From positions 483,918 through 547,917 of the forward strand of contig NZ_LT700191.1 in NCBI RefSeq assembly GCF_900155425.1: a stretch of DNA of 64,000 bases, read 5' to 3'. The notes below the pieces were generated by a model that made no database searches, was not told the origin of the DNA, and saw only the letters and a program-made list of their open reading frames with translations. This document shows positions 20,642 through 27,888 of this stretch, piece after piece (position 1 is the stretch's first letter; each line of letters opens with the position of its first letter). The stretch comes from Parabacteroides massiliensis. GTDB taxonomy: Bacteria > Bacteroidota > Bacteroidia > Bacteroidales > Tannerellaceae. Both the position numbers and the translations under genes were made by a program.

Positions 20642-20693
20642 TAAACGATAATTCTTCGATATATATATAATTACTTCGATAAATCATCGTTTA
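20642..20693 (+). terminator. Inverted repeat after the TonB receptor gene
   Basis: TAAACGAT (20642-20649) pairs with ATCGTTTA (20686-20693). The AT-rich interior also contains TTCGAT/ATCGAA-like pairing. A possible weak terminator or processing site. Confidence 0.4.
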
Positions 20694-20716
20694 CATTATA
20701 CAACATTATATATATT

Positions 20717-21106
20717 ATGGAAGACAAAATCGTTGAAATAGCCCGTTTCTATGAACCGGAAAAAGCACAGATACTCGAATCCCTCCTGAAATCGGAAGGG
20801 ATCAAGTGTTATTTGAGAAACGAATATACGAGCCAGGTCATGTACCCGGCCAACATGGGCGGCATCCGCATCGAACTGCTTGAAAGCGAAGTGCCCCGTG
20901 CAATGGAGATTTTGGAAGCAAACGGATACGAACTCCCGGAAGAAGGCGAAGAAGCCGAGGAGCTTCAAGCCGTTTCCGGTTGGGCACGCCACGTTCCGTT
21001 CCTCCGTCATCTCCCCCTCGAAAGGCAGATCATCGTTCTTTTCATCCTTGTAGCCGTATTCCTGGCCCTGGTCATTTATTTCGGCTCGCTTGTTTCATCC
21101 AACTAA
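20717..21106 (+). CDS. DUF2007-family protein with C-terminal membrane helix
   Basis: A 129-aa protein. Residues 1-75 (IVEIARFYEPEKAQILESLL, then IKCYLRNEYTS) match the DUF2007 ferredoxin-like fold, described as a putative signal-transducing domain. Residues 76-100 are acidic, and 105-125 (IIVLFILVAVFLALVIYFG) form a single membrane span. The domain would face the cytosol. It is followed 13 bases later by a 60-aa membrane protein, probably co-transcribed. No specific function is established for either. Confidence 0.75.
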   Translation: MEDKIVEIARFYEPEKAQILESLLKSEGIKCYLRNEYTSQVMYPANMGGIRIELLESEVPRAMEILEANGYELPEEGEEAEELQAVSGWARHVPFLRHLPLERQIIVLFILVAVFLALVIYFGSLVSSN

Positions 21107-21119
21107 ACAAATGTAAACT

Positions 21120-21302
21120 ATGGCACGCAGAAAGATTACAAATAGTCAAGCCGTATGCATCACTCTTTTGTGGGGCGTACTTTGTTACATGCTGCTTGTA
21201 TACAGCGAAAAGATAACTTTCGACATCATTTTTGCCCTCGTAGCGTCAGCTATCATTGTGTTCGTCCCTATCTATAAGAGCAGAAGGCGAAGAGAGGAGT
21301 AA
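21120..21302 (+). CDS. Small two-helix membrane protein
   Basis: 60 aa, starting 13 bases after the DUF2007 gene. Two hydrophobic segments are visible, about residues 11-28 (AVCITLLWGVLCYMLLVY) and 33-52 (FDIIFALVASAIIVFVPIY), with a basic tail KSRRRREE. I do not recognise the family. Good codon use, short spacing and clear membrane pattern support it as a gene. Confidence 0.6.
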   Translation: MARRKITNSQAVCITLLWGVLCYMLLVYSEKITFDIIFALVASAIIVFVPIYKSRRRREE

Positions 21303-21369
21303 CATTTGGTTACTTTTATTCGATTAAAATACCGAAATGATATTTTTAATGCATTTTTTCTTTCAAATA

Positions 21370-21400
21370 TTTGTTTGTATAAAATTTTAGCTTACCTTTG
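21370..21400 (+). promoter_or_regulatory. Promoter of the first glutamate dehydrogenase
   Basis: TTTG at 21370-21373 and TACCTTTG at 21393-21400 with a 19-base spacer match the Bacteroidetes consensus. The leader would be about 70 nt. Confidence 0.7.
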
Positions 21401-21475
21401 CGAGGTCGTTAAAAGAGCAACGGCCGATTAACAAATTGATATTATAAAATATAACATTCTAAATAAAATCAGTCT

Positions 21476-22810
21476 ATGAAGGCAAGTGAAGTTTTAGACA
21501 ACTTAAAGAGAAGATTTCCGAATGAACCGGAATATCATCAGGCAGTTTCAGAAGTATTAGAAACAATCGAAGAAGCTTACAATGAACATCCCGAATTCGA
21601 AAAGAGCAATCTGATCGAACGTCTTTGTATCCCCGATCGTATTTTTTCTTTCCGCGTAACCTGGACAGATGATAAAGGACAGATCCAGACCAACATGGGA
21701 TATCGTATCCAGCATAACAATGCAATCGGCCCGTATAAAGGCGGTATCCGTTTCCACGCTTCTGTAAACCAGTCGATCCTTAAGTTCTTGGCTTTCGAAC
21801 AGACTTTTAAAAACTCCTTGACAACTCTGCCGATGGGTGGTGGCAAAGGTGGTTCCGACTTCAGCCCGCGTGGTAAGTCAAACGCTGAAATCATGCGTTT
21901 CTGCCAAGCTTTCGTATTGGAATTATGGCGTCATATCGGTCCGGACACAGACGTTCCCGCAGGCGATATAGGTGTTGGCGGACGTGAAGTCGGCTATATG
22001 TACGGAATGTACAAAAAACTGGCTCGCGAAAACACAGGAACATTCACCGGTAAAGGACGCGAATTCGGCGGTTCGTTGATCCGTCCCGAAGCTACCGGCT
22101 ACGGAAATGTCTACTTCCTGCTGGAAATGCTGAACACAAAGGGAATCGATATCAAAGGAAAGACTGTTTGCGTTTCCGGTTCAGGAAACGTAGCTCAATA
22201 TACAGTAGAAAAACTGATCAGCCTCGGTGCTAAAGTCGTAACGATGTCCGACTCGGACGGTTACATCTATGATCCGGACGGTATCGACCGTGCAAAACTG
22301 GATTACATCATGGAACTGAAGAACCTCTATCGCGGCCGTATCCGTGAATATGCCGAGCAATACGGTTGCAAATATGTAGCAGGAGCTCGTCCTTGGGGAG
22401 AAAAATGCGATATCGCAATGCCGAGCGCAACCCAGAACGAACTGAACGGCGAAGATGCCAAGACATTGCTTGCCAACGGCTGTATCGCCGTATCGGAAGG
22501 AGCAAACATGCCTTCTACACCTGAAGCTATCGATGCATTTCTCGAAGCTAAAATCCTGTATGCTCCGGGTAAGGCAGCTAACGCCGGCGGTGTTTCCGTT
22601 TCCGGTCTGGAAATGACCCAGAACGCACAGAAACTGAGCTGGAGCAGCGAAGAGGTAGATGCCAAGCTGAAAAGCATCATGCAGAATATCCACGAACAAT
22701 GTGTAAAATACGGCAAGCAAGCCGACGGTTACACAAACTACGTGAAAGGCGCCAATGTTGCCGGCTTCATGAAAGTAGCCAAGGCAATGATGGCACAGGG
22801 CATTCTTTAA
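21476..22810 (+). CDS. gdhA: Glutamate dehydrogenase, hexameric (444 aa)
   Basis: Interconverts glutamate with 2-oxoglutarate plus ammonia using NAD(P)H in the cytosol. The dimerisation/catalytic domain contains YKGGIRFH and PMGGGKGGSDF, where Lys124 is the catalytic lysine, and PAGDIGVGGREVGYMYGMYKK. The nucleotide-binding domain begins at KTVCVSGSGNVAQYTVEK, and the C-terminal motif is NAGGVSVSGLEMTQN. Its length equals the standard 445-aa bacterial enzyme. It has a consensus promoter and a strong terminator. A second copy lies at 48641. Coenzyme preference cannot be settled by eye; the gene symbol is given for the enzyme class. Confidence 0.93.
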   Translation: MKASEVLDNLKRRFPNEPEYHQAVSEVLETIEEAYNEHPEFEKSNLIERLCIPDRIFSFRVTWTDDKGQIQTNMGYRIQHNNAIGPYKGGIRFHASVNQSILKFLAFEQTFKNSLTTLPMGGGKGGSDFSPRGKSNAEIMRFCQAFVLELWRHIGPDTDVPAGDIGVGGREVGYMYGMYKKLARENTGTFTGKGREFGGSLIRPEATGYGNVYFLLEMLNTKGIDIKGKTVCVSGSGNVAQYTVEKLISLGAKVVTMSDSDGYIYDPDGIDRAKLDYIMELKNLYRGRIREYAEQYGCKYVAGARPWGEKCDIAMPSATQNELNGEDAKTLLANGCIAVSEGANMPSTPEAIDAFLEAKILYAPGKAANAGGVSVSGLEMTQNAQKLSWSSEEVDAKLKSIMQNIHEQCVKYGKQADGYTNYVKGANVAGFMKVAKAMMAQGIL

Positions 22811-22965
22811 TCAATTGATAATTGACAATTGACAATTAAAGAGAGAGACAATTAGAGATTAATGGTTATAGAAGAAGGCGGGCGTTCCGGTACAACGGTT
22901 ACGCCTGCCTTTTTTATTTTCAGACGAAAATTATCAATTATCAATTGCCAATTGTCAATTGTTTG
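22811..22965 (+). terminator. Terminator nested in an AT-rich inverted repeat
   Basis: AGGCGGGCGT (22876-22885) pairs with ACGCCTGCCT (22901-22910), followed by TTTTTT: a classical terminator. It is flanked by short iterated words (ATTGACAATTG-type, about 22813-22842, and their complements about 22929-22962) that could pair around it into one long hairpin. Confidence 0.75.
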
Positions 22966-22992
22966 TTACTTTAGTGCCGAAAATAAAAAGAC

Positions 22993-24423
22993 ATGATAAC
23001 TGAAGAATTAAAACAGCTTTACCAGACACATACCGGCTCACCGGCGACTGAAATAACCGAGTTATCCTCTTCCGGCTCCAACCGCCGGTATTTCAGATTG
23101 TCGGGCCCCGTTTCTCTGATCGGTGTCAGCGGAACATCCATAGAGGAAAACAACGCCTTCATTTATATGGCTGCGCATTTCCGGGAAAAAGGATTGCCTG
23201 TGCCCCAGGTTTATTGCTGGTCGGAAGATAAATCGTTCTATCTCCAAGAAGACTTGGGAGATGTTTTGCTTTTTAATGCAATAGAGAAAGGGCGGAAAAG
23301 CTGCTTCTTCGATGAGACGGAAAAGTCTTTGCTGCGCAAAACGATCACGCTTCTGCCGACTCTGCAATTCAAGGGTGCGGAAAATTTCGATTTCAGCCGG
23401 TGCTACCCCCAACCCGAATTCAATAAGCGTTCGATCCTTTGGGATCTGAACTATTTCAAATACTGTTTTCTGAAAGCGACCGGTATGGAATTCCAGGAAA
23501 ACCTTTTGGAAGATGACTTCCAGAAAATGAGCGATGTCTTGTTGCAAGATTGTACGCCGACATTCATGTACCGGGATTTCCAGTCGCGTAACGTGATGGT
23601 AAAAGATGGCGAACCTTGGTTCATTGATTTCCAGGGAGGGCGCAAAGGTCCGATCTACTACGATGTCGCTTCTTTCCTCTGGCAAGCGAAAGCCAAATAT
23701 CCGGCTGAATTGCGACAAGAGTTAATCACCGACTATCTGCAAGCGCTACGTGGGTATATGGAAATAGACGAAAAGCATTTCTTCCGGCAATTGCGCCATT
23801 TCGTTCTTTTCAGGACTTTACAGGTTTTGGGCGCCTACGGTTTCCGGGGATATTTCGAGAAGAAGCCTCATTTCATCCAAAGTGTTCCCTTCGCAATCGA
23901 TAACCTCCGGCAACTTTTGAAAGAAGACTATCCGGAGTATCCCTATTTATGTACCGTACTACGAGAACTGACCAACCTGTCTCAATTCTATGACGACCTC
24001 CAGAGACATTCGCTTAAAGTCAAGATTGTCAGTTTCGCCTATAAAAAAGGAATCCCCAACGATCCGAGTGGCAATGGCGGAGGATTTGTCTTTGACTGCC
24101 GTGCCATCAATAACCCGGGTAAATACGAACGTTACAACCATTTTACAGGATTGGACGAACCGGTGATCCGTTTCCTTGAAGAAGACGGAGAAATTACCCG
24201 TTTCCTGGACCATGCTTACGAAATCGTGGATGCATCTGTCAAACGCTATATGGACCGGGGATTCACCAATCTGATGATTTGCTTCGGTTGTACGGGAGGA
24301 CAACACCGTTCGGTCTACTCCGCCCAACACATGGCGGAACATATTCATTCCAAGTTCGGCGTCCAGGTAGACCTCGTACACAGGGAACAAAATATTGAAC
24401 AACTTTTTAACGCAACATTATGA
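22993..24423 (+). CDS. AmgK-like sugar kinase fused to a RapZ C-terminal-like domain
   Basis: A 476-aa fusion. Residues 1-330 are an aminoglycoside-phosphotransferase fold: GSNRRYFRL glycine-rich start, FMYRDFQSRNVMV catalytic loop (Asp near residue 194; Tyr replaces the usual His) and FIDFQGGRKGPIYYDVAS metal loop. This matches AmgK, which phosphorylates MurNAc/GlcNAc at C1. Residues 338-476 match the RapZ C-terminal domain (SFAYKKGIP, FVFDCRAINNP, FTGLDEPV, CFGCTGGQHRSV), which in E. coli binds glucosamine-6-phosphate. The MurU-like gene overlaps its stop by four bases, so the pair probably recycles cell-wall sugars to UDP-MurNAc. Coupling to a GlcN6P-sensing domain is inference. Confidence 0.85.
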   Translation: MITEELKQLYQTHTGSPATEITELSSSGSNRRYFRLSGPVSLIGVSGTSIEENNAFIYMAAHFREKGLPVPQVYCWSEDKSFYLQEDLGDVLLFNAIEKGRKSCFFDETEKSLLRKTITLLPTLQFKGAENFDFSRCYPQPEFNKRSILWDLNYFKYCFLKATGMEFQENLLEDDFQKMSDVLLQDCTPTFMYRDFQSRNVMVKDGEPWFIDFQGGRKGPIYYDVASFLWQAKAKYPAELRQELITDYLQALRGYMEIDEKHFFRQLRHFVLFRTLQVLGAYGFRGYFEKKPHFIQSVPFAIDNLRQLLKEDYPEYPYLCTVLRELTNLSQFYDDLQRHSLKVKIVSFAYKKGIPNDPSGNGGGFVFDCRAINNPGKYERYNHFTGLDEPVIRFLEEDGEITRFLDHAYEIVDASVKRYMDRGFTNLMICFGCTGGQHRSVYSAQHMAEHIHSKFGVQVDLVHREQNIEQLFNATL

Positions 24424-25160
24424 AAGCTATGATTTTCGCAGCGGGTTTGGGTACACGTCTCAAACCGCTGACCGACAACACCCCCAAAGCATTACTTCCT
24501 ATCAATGGGAAACCAATGCTCGAACATGTGATTCTTAAATTGAAAGATGCCGGCTTTCACCAGATAGCCATCAATGTTCATCATTTGGGAGACCAGATCA
24601 TCGACTTCCTGGCAGCCAACAATAATTTCGGTATCCAGATTTATATCTCCGACGAACGGGATTATCTGCTCGATACCGGCGGTGGCATCAAACATGCCGC
24701 CCCGTTCCTACAAGGCAACGAGCCTTTTTTGATACATAACGTCGACATCATGTCCAACATCGATCTCCGTGCGCTTTACAACCATCACGTAGAGACCAAT
24801 CCATTGGCGACATTATTAGTCAGCAAACGCAACACCTCCCGCTATTTGCTTTTCAATAAAGAAAACAAACTATGCGGTTGGCGCAACCGTGAGACAGGCG
24901 AAGTAAAATCGTTCTACCCCGATTTCGATCCGAATCAATATACCGAATATGCTTTCAGCGGAATACATGTATTGTCTCCCCAAATATTCGACTGGATGGA
25001 AGAATGGACCGGCAAGTTCTCGATCATCAACTTCTACCTCTCTATCTGTGCCAAAACCAACATTCATGCTTACGCTGACGAAAATCTCCATCTGATAGAC
25101 GTCGGCAAACCGGAAACTTTGGCAACAGCAGAGAAGTGGATGAAGACACTTATTGTATAA
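24420..25160 (+). CDS. MurU-like sugar-1-phosphate nucleotidyltransferase
   Basis: A 246-aa cytosolic NTP-transferase. The signature AAGLGTRLKPLTDNTPKALLPI (residues 7-28, written here as separate motifs GLGTRL and PKALLPI) binds the nucleotide, IHNVDIMSNIDL carries the metal Asp, and a C-terminal YAFSGIHVLSPQIF follows. MurU makes UDP-MurNAc from MurNAc-1-phosphate, bypassing early steps of peptidoglycan precursor synthesis. The start overlaps the AmgK-RapZ stop by four bases (ATGA). Its last 71 bases and the following 59 are repeated at 26443-26572 on the far side of the nuclease gene. Confidence 0.85.
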   Translation: MKAMIFAAGLGTRLKPLTDNTPKALLPINGKPMLEHVILKLKDAGFHQIAINVHHLGDQIIDFLAANNNFGIQIYISDERDYLLDTGGGIKHAAPFLQGNEPFLIHNVDIMSNIDLRALYNHHVETNPLATLLVSKRNTSRYLLFNKENKLCGWRNRETGEVKSFYPDFDPNQYTEYAFSGIHVLSPQIFDWMEEWTGKFSIINFYLSICAKTNIHAYADENLHLIDVGKPETLATAEKWMKTLIV

Positions 25161-25219
25161 TATTGTTTATTTAACAAAGAGACGTATCTTTTGTCAATTG
25201 CATTAAATTCAGGTTTTTC
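25090..25219 (+). repeat. 130-bp direct repeat, left copy (end of murU-like gene)
   Basis: Covers the last 23 codons and stop of the murU-like gene plus 59 bases downstream. It is identical to 26443-26572 except one base (G at 25181, A at 26534). This copy belongs to the intact gene. Confidence 0.97.
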
Positions 25220-25283
25220 ACTTTTCAAAACAAGTATTGCCATAGCCATGTACATAAACAAGCGATATCTTGTGATATTTCCT

Positions 25284-25291
25284 TACCTTTG
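25284..25291 (+). promoter_or_regulatory. -7 element of the nuclease gene
   Basis: TACCTTTG, 18 bases before the ATG at 25310. The short distance and an AAGGAG just before that ATG select it over the upstream in-frame TTG at 25289, which lies inside the promoter element. Confidence 0.6.
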
Positions 25292-25309
25292 TTGAAAATT
25301 CAAGGAGAT

Positions 25310-26443
25310 ATGAGCGGGGTACAAATTTATACCGAAGCCGTAAAGGTTATCAAAGAAGCGATATTACAAAGTCAATATCGTGCTGCTTCAATTGCGAATA
25401 AAGAGCAATTATCGCTTTATTATGGCATTGGTAGATATGTTTCAGAAAATTCTCGAAAGGGCTTTTGGGGGAAAGGAGCAATTGAAACCATCAGTGAACA
25501 ACTACAGAAAGAACTACCGGGACTTCGTGGATTTTCTGCAGCGAATATCAAATTTATGCGTCAATTCTATGAGACTTGGTGTGATGATTTGAAATCGCTA
25601 ACTGTAGTTAGCGGAATTGGAAATGATAAATCGCTAACCACAGTTAGCGAAATAGATACCCAAATGTTGATTCCTTGCGAAAACCCTCAAAAAGAGAGTG
25701 TTGATATTGCATCATTCTTGGGGTTAGGATTTACGCATCATATGATTATTGTTCGCAAAACCAAATCGCTTGCCGAACGATTGTTCTATATTCGCCAAGC
25801 CCTTGCAAATAAATGGAATAAAGAGGTGTTGGCGGCAAGAATAGAAGATGATTTGTTTTATCATCAAGGAGAAATTGCAAACAACTTCATACAGAAAATA
25901 CCAGATGCCCGACAATCATTGAAAGCTATTGGGATGTTCAAAGATGAATATCTTTTGGATTTTATCAATGTAGAGGAACTTGGTGAACGTGATAAAGAAG
26001 ATATTGATGAACGAGTAATAGAACAGAAAATTATACACAACATTAAAAAATTCATTCTCACCTTTGGTCGCGACTTTGCATTTGTCGGCAATCAGTACAA
26101 ATTAGAGGTATACGGAGTGGAACATTTCCCCGACTTGATATTCTTTAATCGGGAATTGAACGCACTTGTAATAATTGAACTAAAGAAAGGAGCATTCAAA
26201 TCCTCTTATTTGGGGCAATTATGTACCTACCTTCGTTTAGTGGACGACCAAATGCGTAAACCACACGAAAATCCATCAATCGGAATAGTGTTATGCAAGA
26301 GTGCGGATAAAAAGTATGTGGAATATGTTATCCAAGACTACAACAAACCATTAGGTGTTGCTACATACAAGACTTCTGATGAAATGCCTGAGAAGTTAAA
26401 ACAAGCATTGCCCAATATTGAAGAACTGAAAAAATTACTATAA
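25310..26443 (+). CDS. DUF1016/YhcG-type PDDEXK nuclease
   Basis: A 377-aa protein with the DUF1016 N-terminal helical domain (about 8-170: YYGIGRYVSEN, FWGKGAIETISEQLQKELPGLRGFS, NIKFMRQFYE, ending in MIIVRKTKSLAERLFYIRQAL) and a C-terminal PDDEXK nuclease core: YGVEHFPDLIFFNRELNALVIIELKKG, where D, E and K of PD-(x)n-ExK are all present. Family members occur near restriction and defence genes, but their reaction is not firmly known. An in-frame 12-residue duplication (KSLTVVSGIGND / KSLTTVSEIDTQ) sits between the domains and forms DNA hairpins. The gene is bracketed by 130-bp copies of the preceding gene's 3' end and looks AT-richer than neighbours, so it was probably acquired. Confidence 0.85.
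   Translation: MSGVQIYTEAVKVIKEAILQSQYRAASIANKEQLSLYYGIGRYVSENSRKGFWGKGAIETISEQLQKELPGLRGFSAANIKFMRQFYETWCDDLKSLTVVSGIGNDKSLTTVSEIDTQMLIPCENPQKESVDIASFLGLGFTHHMIIVRKTKSLAERLFYIRQALANKWNKEVLAARIEDDLFYHQGEIANNFIQKIPDARQSLKAIGMFKDEYLLDFINVEELGERDKEDIDERVIEQKIIHNIKKFILTFGRDFAFVGNQYKLEVYGVEHFPDLIFFNRELNALVIIELKKGAFKSSYLGQLCTYLRLVDDQMRKPHENPSIGIVLCKSADKKYVEYVIQDYNKPLGVATYKTSDEMPEKLKQALPNIEELKKLL
25596..25649. repeat. Two 18-nt hairpins inside the nuclease gene
   Basis: CGCTAACTGTAGTTAGCG at 25596-25613 and CGCTAACCACAGTTAGCG at 25632-25649 are each inverted repeats of 7-8 bp arms. They lie 36 bases apart, in frame, in the interdomain linker. Confidence 0.8.
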
Positions 26444-26572
26444 TCTGATAGACGTCGGCAAACCGGAAACTTTGGCAACAGCAGAGAAGTGGATGAAGAC
26501 ACTTATTGTATAATATTGTTTATTTAACAAAGAAACGTATCTTTTGTCAATTGCATTAAATTCAGGTTTTTC
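26443..26572 (+). repeat. 130-bp direct repeat, right copy
   Basis: Starts at the last base of the nuclease stop codon. It repeats the murU-like 3' end (codons for IDVGKPETLATAEKWM and on to the stop) plus downstream sequence, with one mismatch. Here it is not attached to a reading frame and serves as the footprint of an insertion. Confidence 0.97.
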
Positions 26573-26582
26573 TCCTTAAAAA

Positions 26583-26736
26583 AAGGCCTTCTTGCCGTGA
26601 GGTGCACTGTTTTTTCCTACGAAGACGGTCTTCATTACTTTGACGACCGTCTTCATACATGGTGATCTCGGCATCTCACGGCAACGACGACCGTCTTCAT
26701 ATCAATAACGACCGTCTTCATGGCCATAAAGGCCTG
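26583..26736. repeat. Structured repeat cluster
   Basis: Four copies of a 15-nt unit: GAAGACGGTCTTCAT at 26621, GACGACCGTCTTCAT at 26642 and 26686, and AACGACCGTCTTCAT at 26707. TGCCGTGAGGTGC (26593-26605) pairs with GCATCTCACGGCA (26671-26683). AAAGGCC words occur at both ends. No reading frame is supported. It may be a structured RNA, a protein-binding array or the end of an element. Confidence 0.7.
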
Positions 26737-26739
26737 AAT

Positions 26740-27112
26740 CCCTTTTCAAATATCCAAAGCCGCCACCAATCTTTTTTGCTACAGACAAATCTCAGGAGGT
26801 TGAGCTTTTCCAAAATGTAAGCTTTTATCCCTTTTCTATATCTCTCAAAACAATATATTTTCATTTCCTGCCGGTCTCAGATATCCGTTTATCAGCCAAA
26901 CAGAAAAAACAGCATCAAAACATCAAACTAAAAAGCTCTGATATTTTGATCGAAAGAGAAAAAGCAGAAAACAGGGGTTATTGTTCAAAATGCCAATTAT
27001 GTCTATATATAACCATTCAGACAAATAAAAACAACAAATCTGATTTGACGAATCAAGGGCTACTAGGACACTCGGATAAACTATTTTATAGCGTTATGAA
27101 ACGCTGAGTTTG
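26740..27112. other. Gene-free AT-rich stretch
   Basis: No supported gene, RNA or promoter is visible. The base composition is lower in G+C than the core genes, and the stretch sits between the repeat cluster and gene relics, so it is probably decayed accessory DNA. Confidence 0.4.
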
Positions 27113-27300
27113 TTATTTTTCTCGCCAAACAGAAAGCGATTGCCAGTATTTGGGGAATCCCATATCTTTAAGGTCAAGCAGACGGCAGTCGGATTTGAGC
27201 AATTGCCTCGTTTTCATCATCGAAAACAAGCCCCCGTTGTTTTAGCCGTGCGACTTGCTCGGCGAGGGTCAACGGTCTCTTTATATAATCAGTTTTATCA
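27113..27300 (-). pseudogene. Abi-family (Abi_2/AbiD-F type) relic with internal deletion
   Basis: On the minus strand, about 27180-27295 encodes KRPLTLAEQVARLKQRGL followed by VFDDENEAIAQI, the start of Abi-like abortive-infection proteins (roughly 300 aa when intact). Right after it, in a different frame, 27113-27178 encodes DMGFPKYWQSLSVWREK and a stop, matching the usual C-terminus of the same family. The whole middle, including the RxxxxH catalytic-type region, is missing and the junction is out of frame. It is a dead phage-defence gene; the family assignment rests on the two end motifs. Confidence 0.65.
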
Positions 27301-27336
27301 GCCAATCCTATCAAAACTATTATATAAAAACTCGAA

Positions 27337-27378
27337 GACCTCCCCGGGTGCGCTGTTCTACGGGAAGCGTGGGAGGTC
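27337..27378. repeat. Inverted repeat upstream of the Abi relic
   Basis: GACCTCCC at 27337-27344 and GGGAGGTC at 27371-27378 are perfect 8-bp arms around a 26-base GC-rich loop that contains CCGGG. It could be a terminator or an end of the lost element. Confidence 0.45.
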
Positions 27379-27403
27379 ATATCGAATGCAAAGATGATAT
27401 TTT

Positions 27404-27852
27404 TATTTGATTCTGCAATGCAAGTATGCGCTCGACCTTGATTTTCTCAGCGACCTGCCTTGCATGGTGGTTCTGCCGATTTCGTCACGGTCTTTACCTT
27501 TGCTTCCACCTTGTAGGAAAGTGTGGTACTGAGGTTCTTCAACCGTTCGCTGTCTTCCCTACGGTTGAGCAGCACCTCATCCACCACGATAAGGAGCTTC
27601 CCTGCCCAGTCGGAATTGAACTGGCTGCGGAAATCCTCGTTGATGTTGTCCAATGCCAGATTGATGTCCCGTGCCTCCTTGCTCTTGCCTTTGGCTCGGT
27701 TGCCCTTGATGTCCCAAAGCGTTTTCGGGACACTCTGCTTGCAACAGAACTGCACCACAGTCCCGTTGATTGTCACTCGCCCCATAATGGGGACAATACC
27801 GTTTTTCACCTTGCTGCCGTTCACGTAGTATTGATAGCCATTTCAGTGACAT
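27404..27852 (-). pseudogene. Chimeric relic: tyrosine recombinase N-terminus joined to primase fragment
   Basis: Reading the minus strand, a segment with IVPIMGRVTINGTVVQF and LWDIKGNRAKGKSKEARDIN matches the arm-binding N-terminus of Bacteroides tyrosine integrases. It continues in frame, after LALDNI, into NEDFRSQFNSDWAGKLLIVV and DEVLLNRREDSERLKNLS, which look like the helicase/NTPase part of mobile-element primases (DUF5906/VirE-type). One base is apparently lost after KVEAK, where the other frame continues as GKDRDEIG. A third frame then reads RQVAEKIKVERILALQNQ. Several deletions have welded pieces of an integrative element together. No functional product is expected. Confidence 0.7.
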
Positions 27853-27888
27853 TCCAACCTCTTTCCTCGGTTATTCCAAAGATTTTGA

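Noticed and set aside
26621-26721. Four spaced 15-nt repeats, CRISPR-like at first sight
   Set aside because: Spacing is uneven (6, 29 and 6 bases between units), the unit is too short, there are only four copies and no cas genes; treated as a structured repeat instead.
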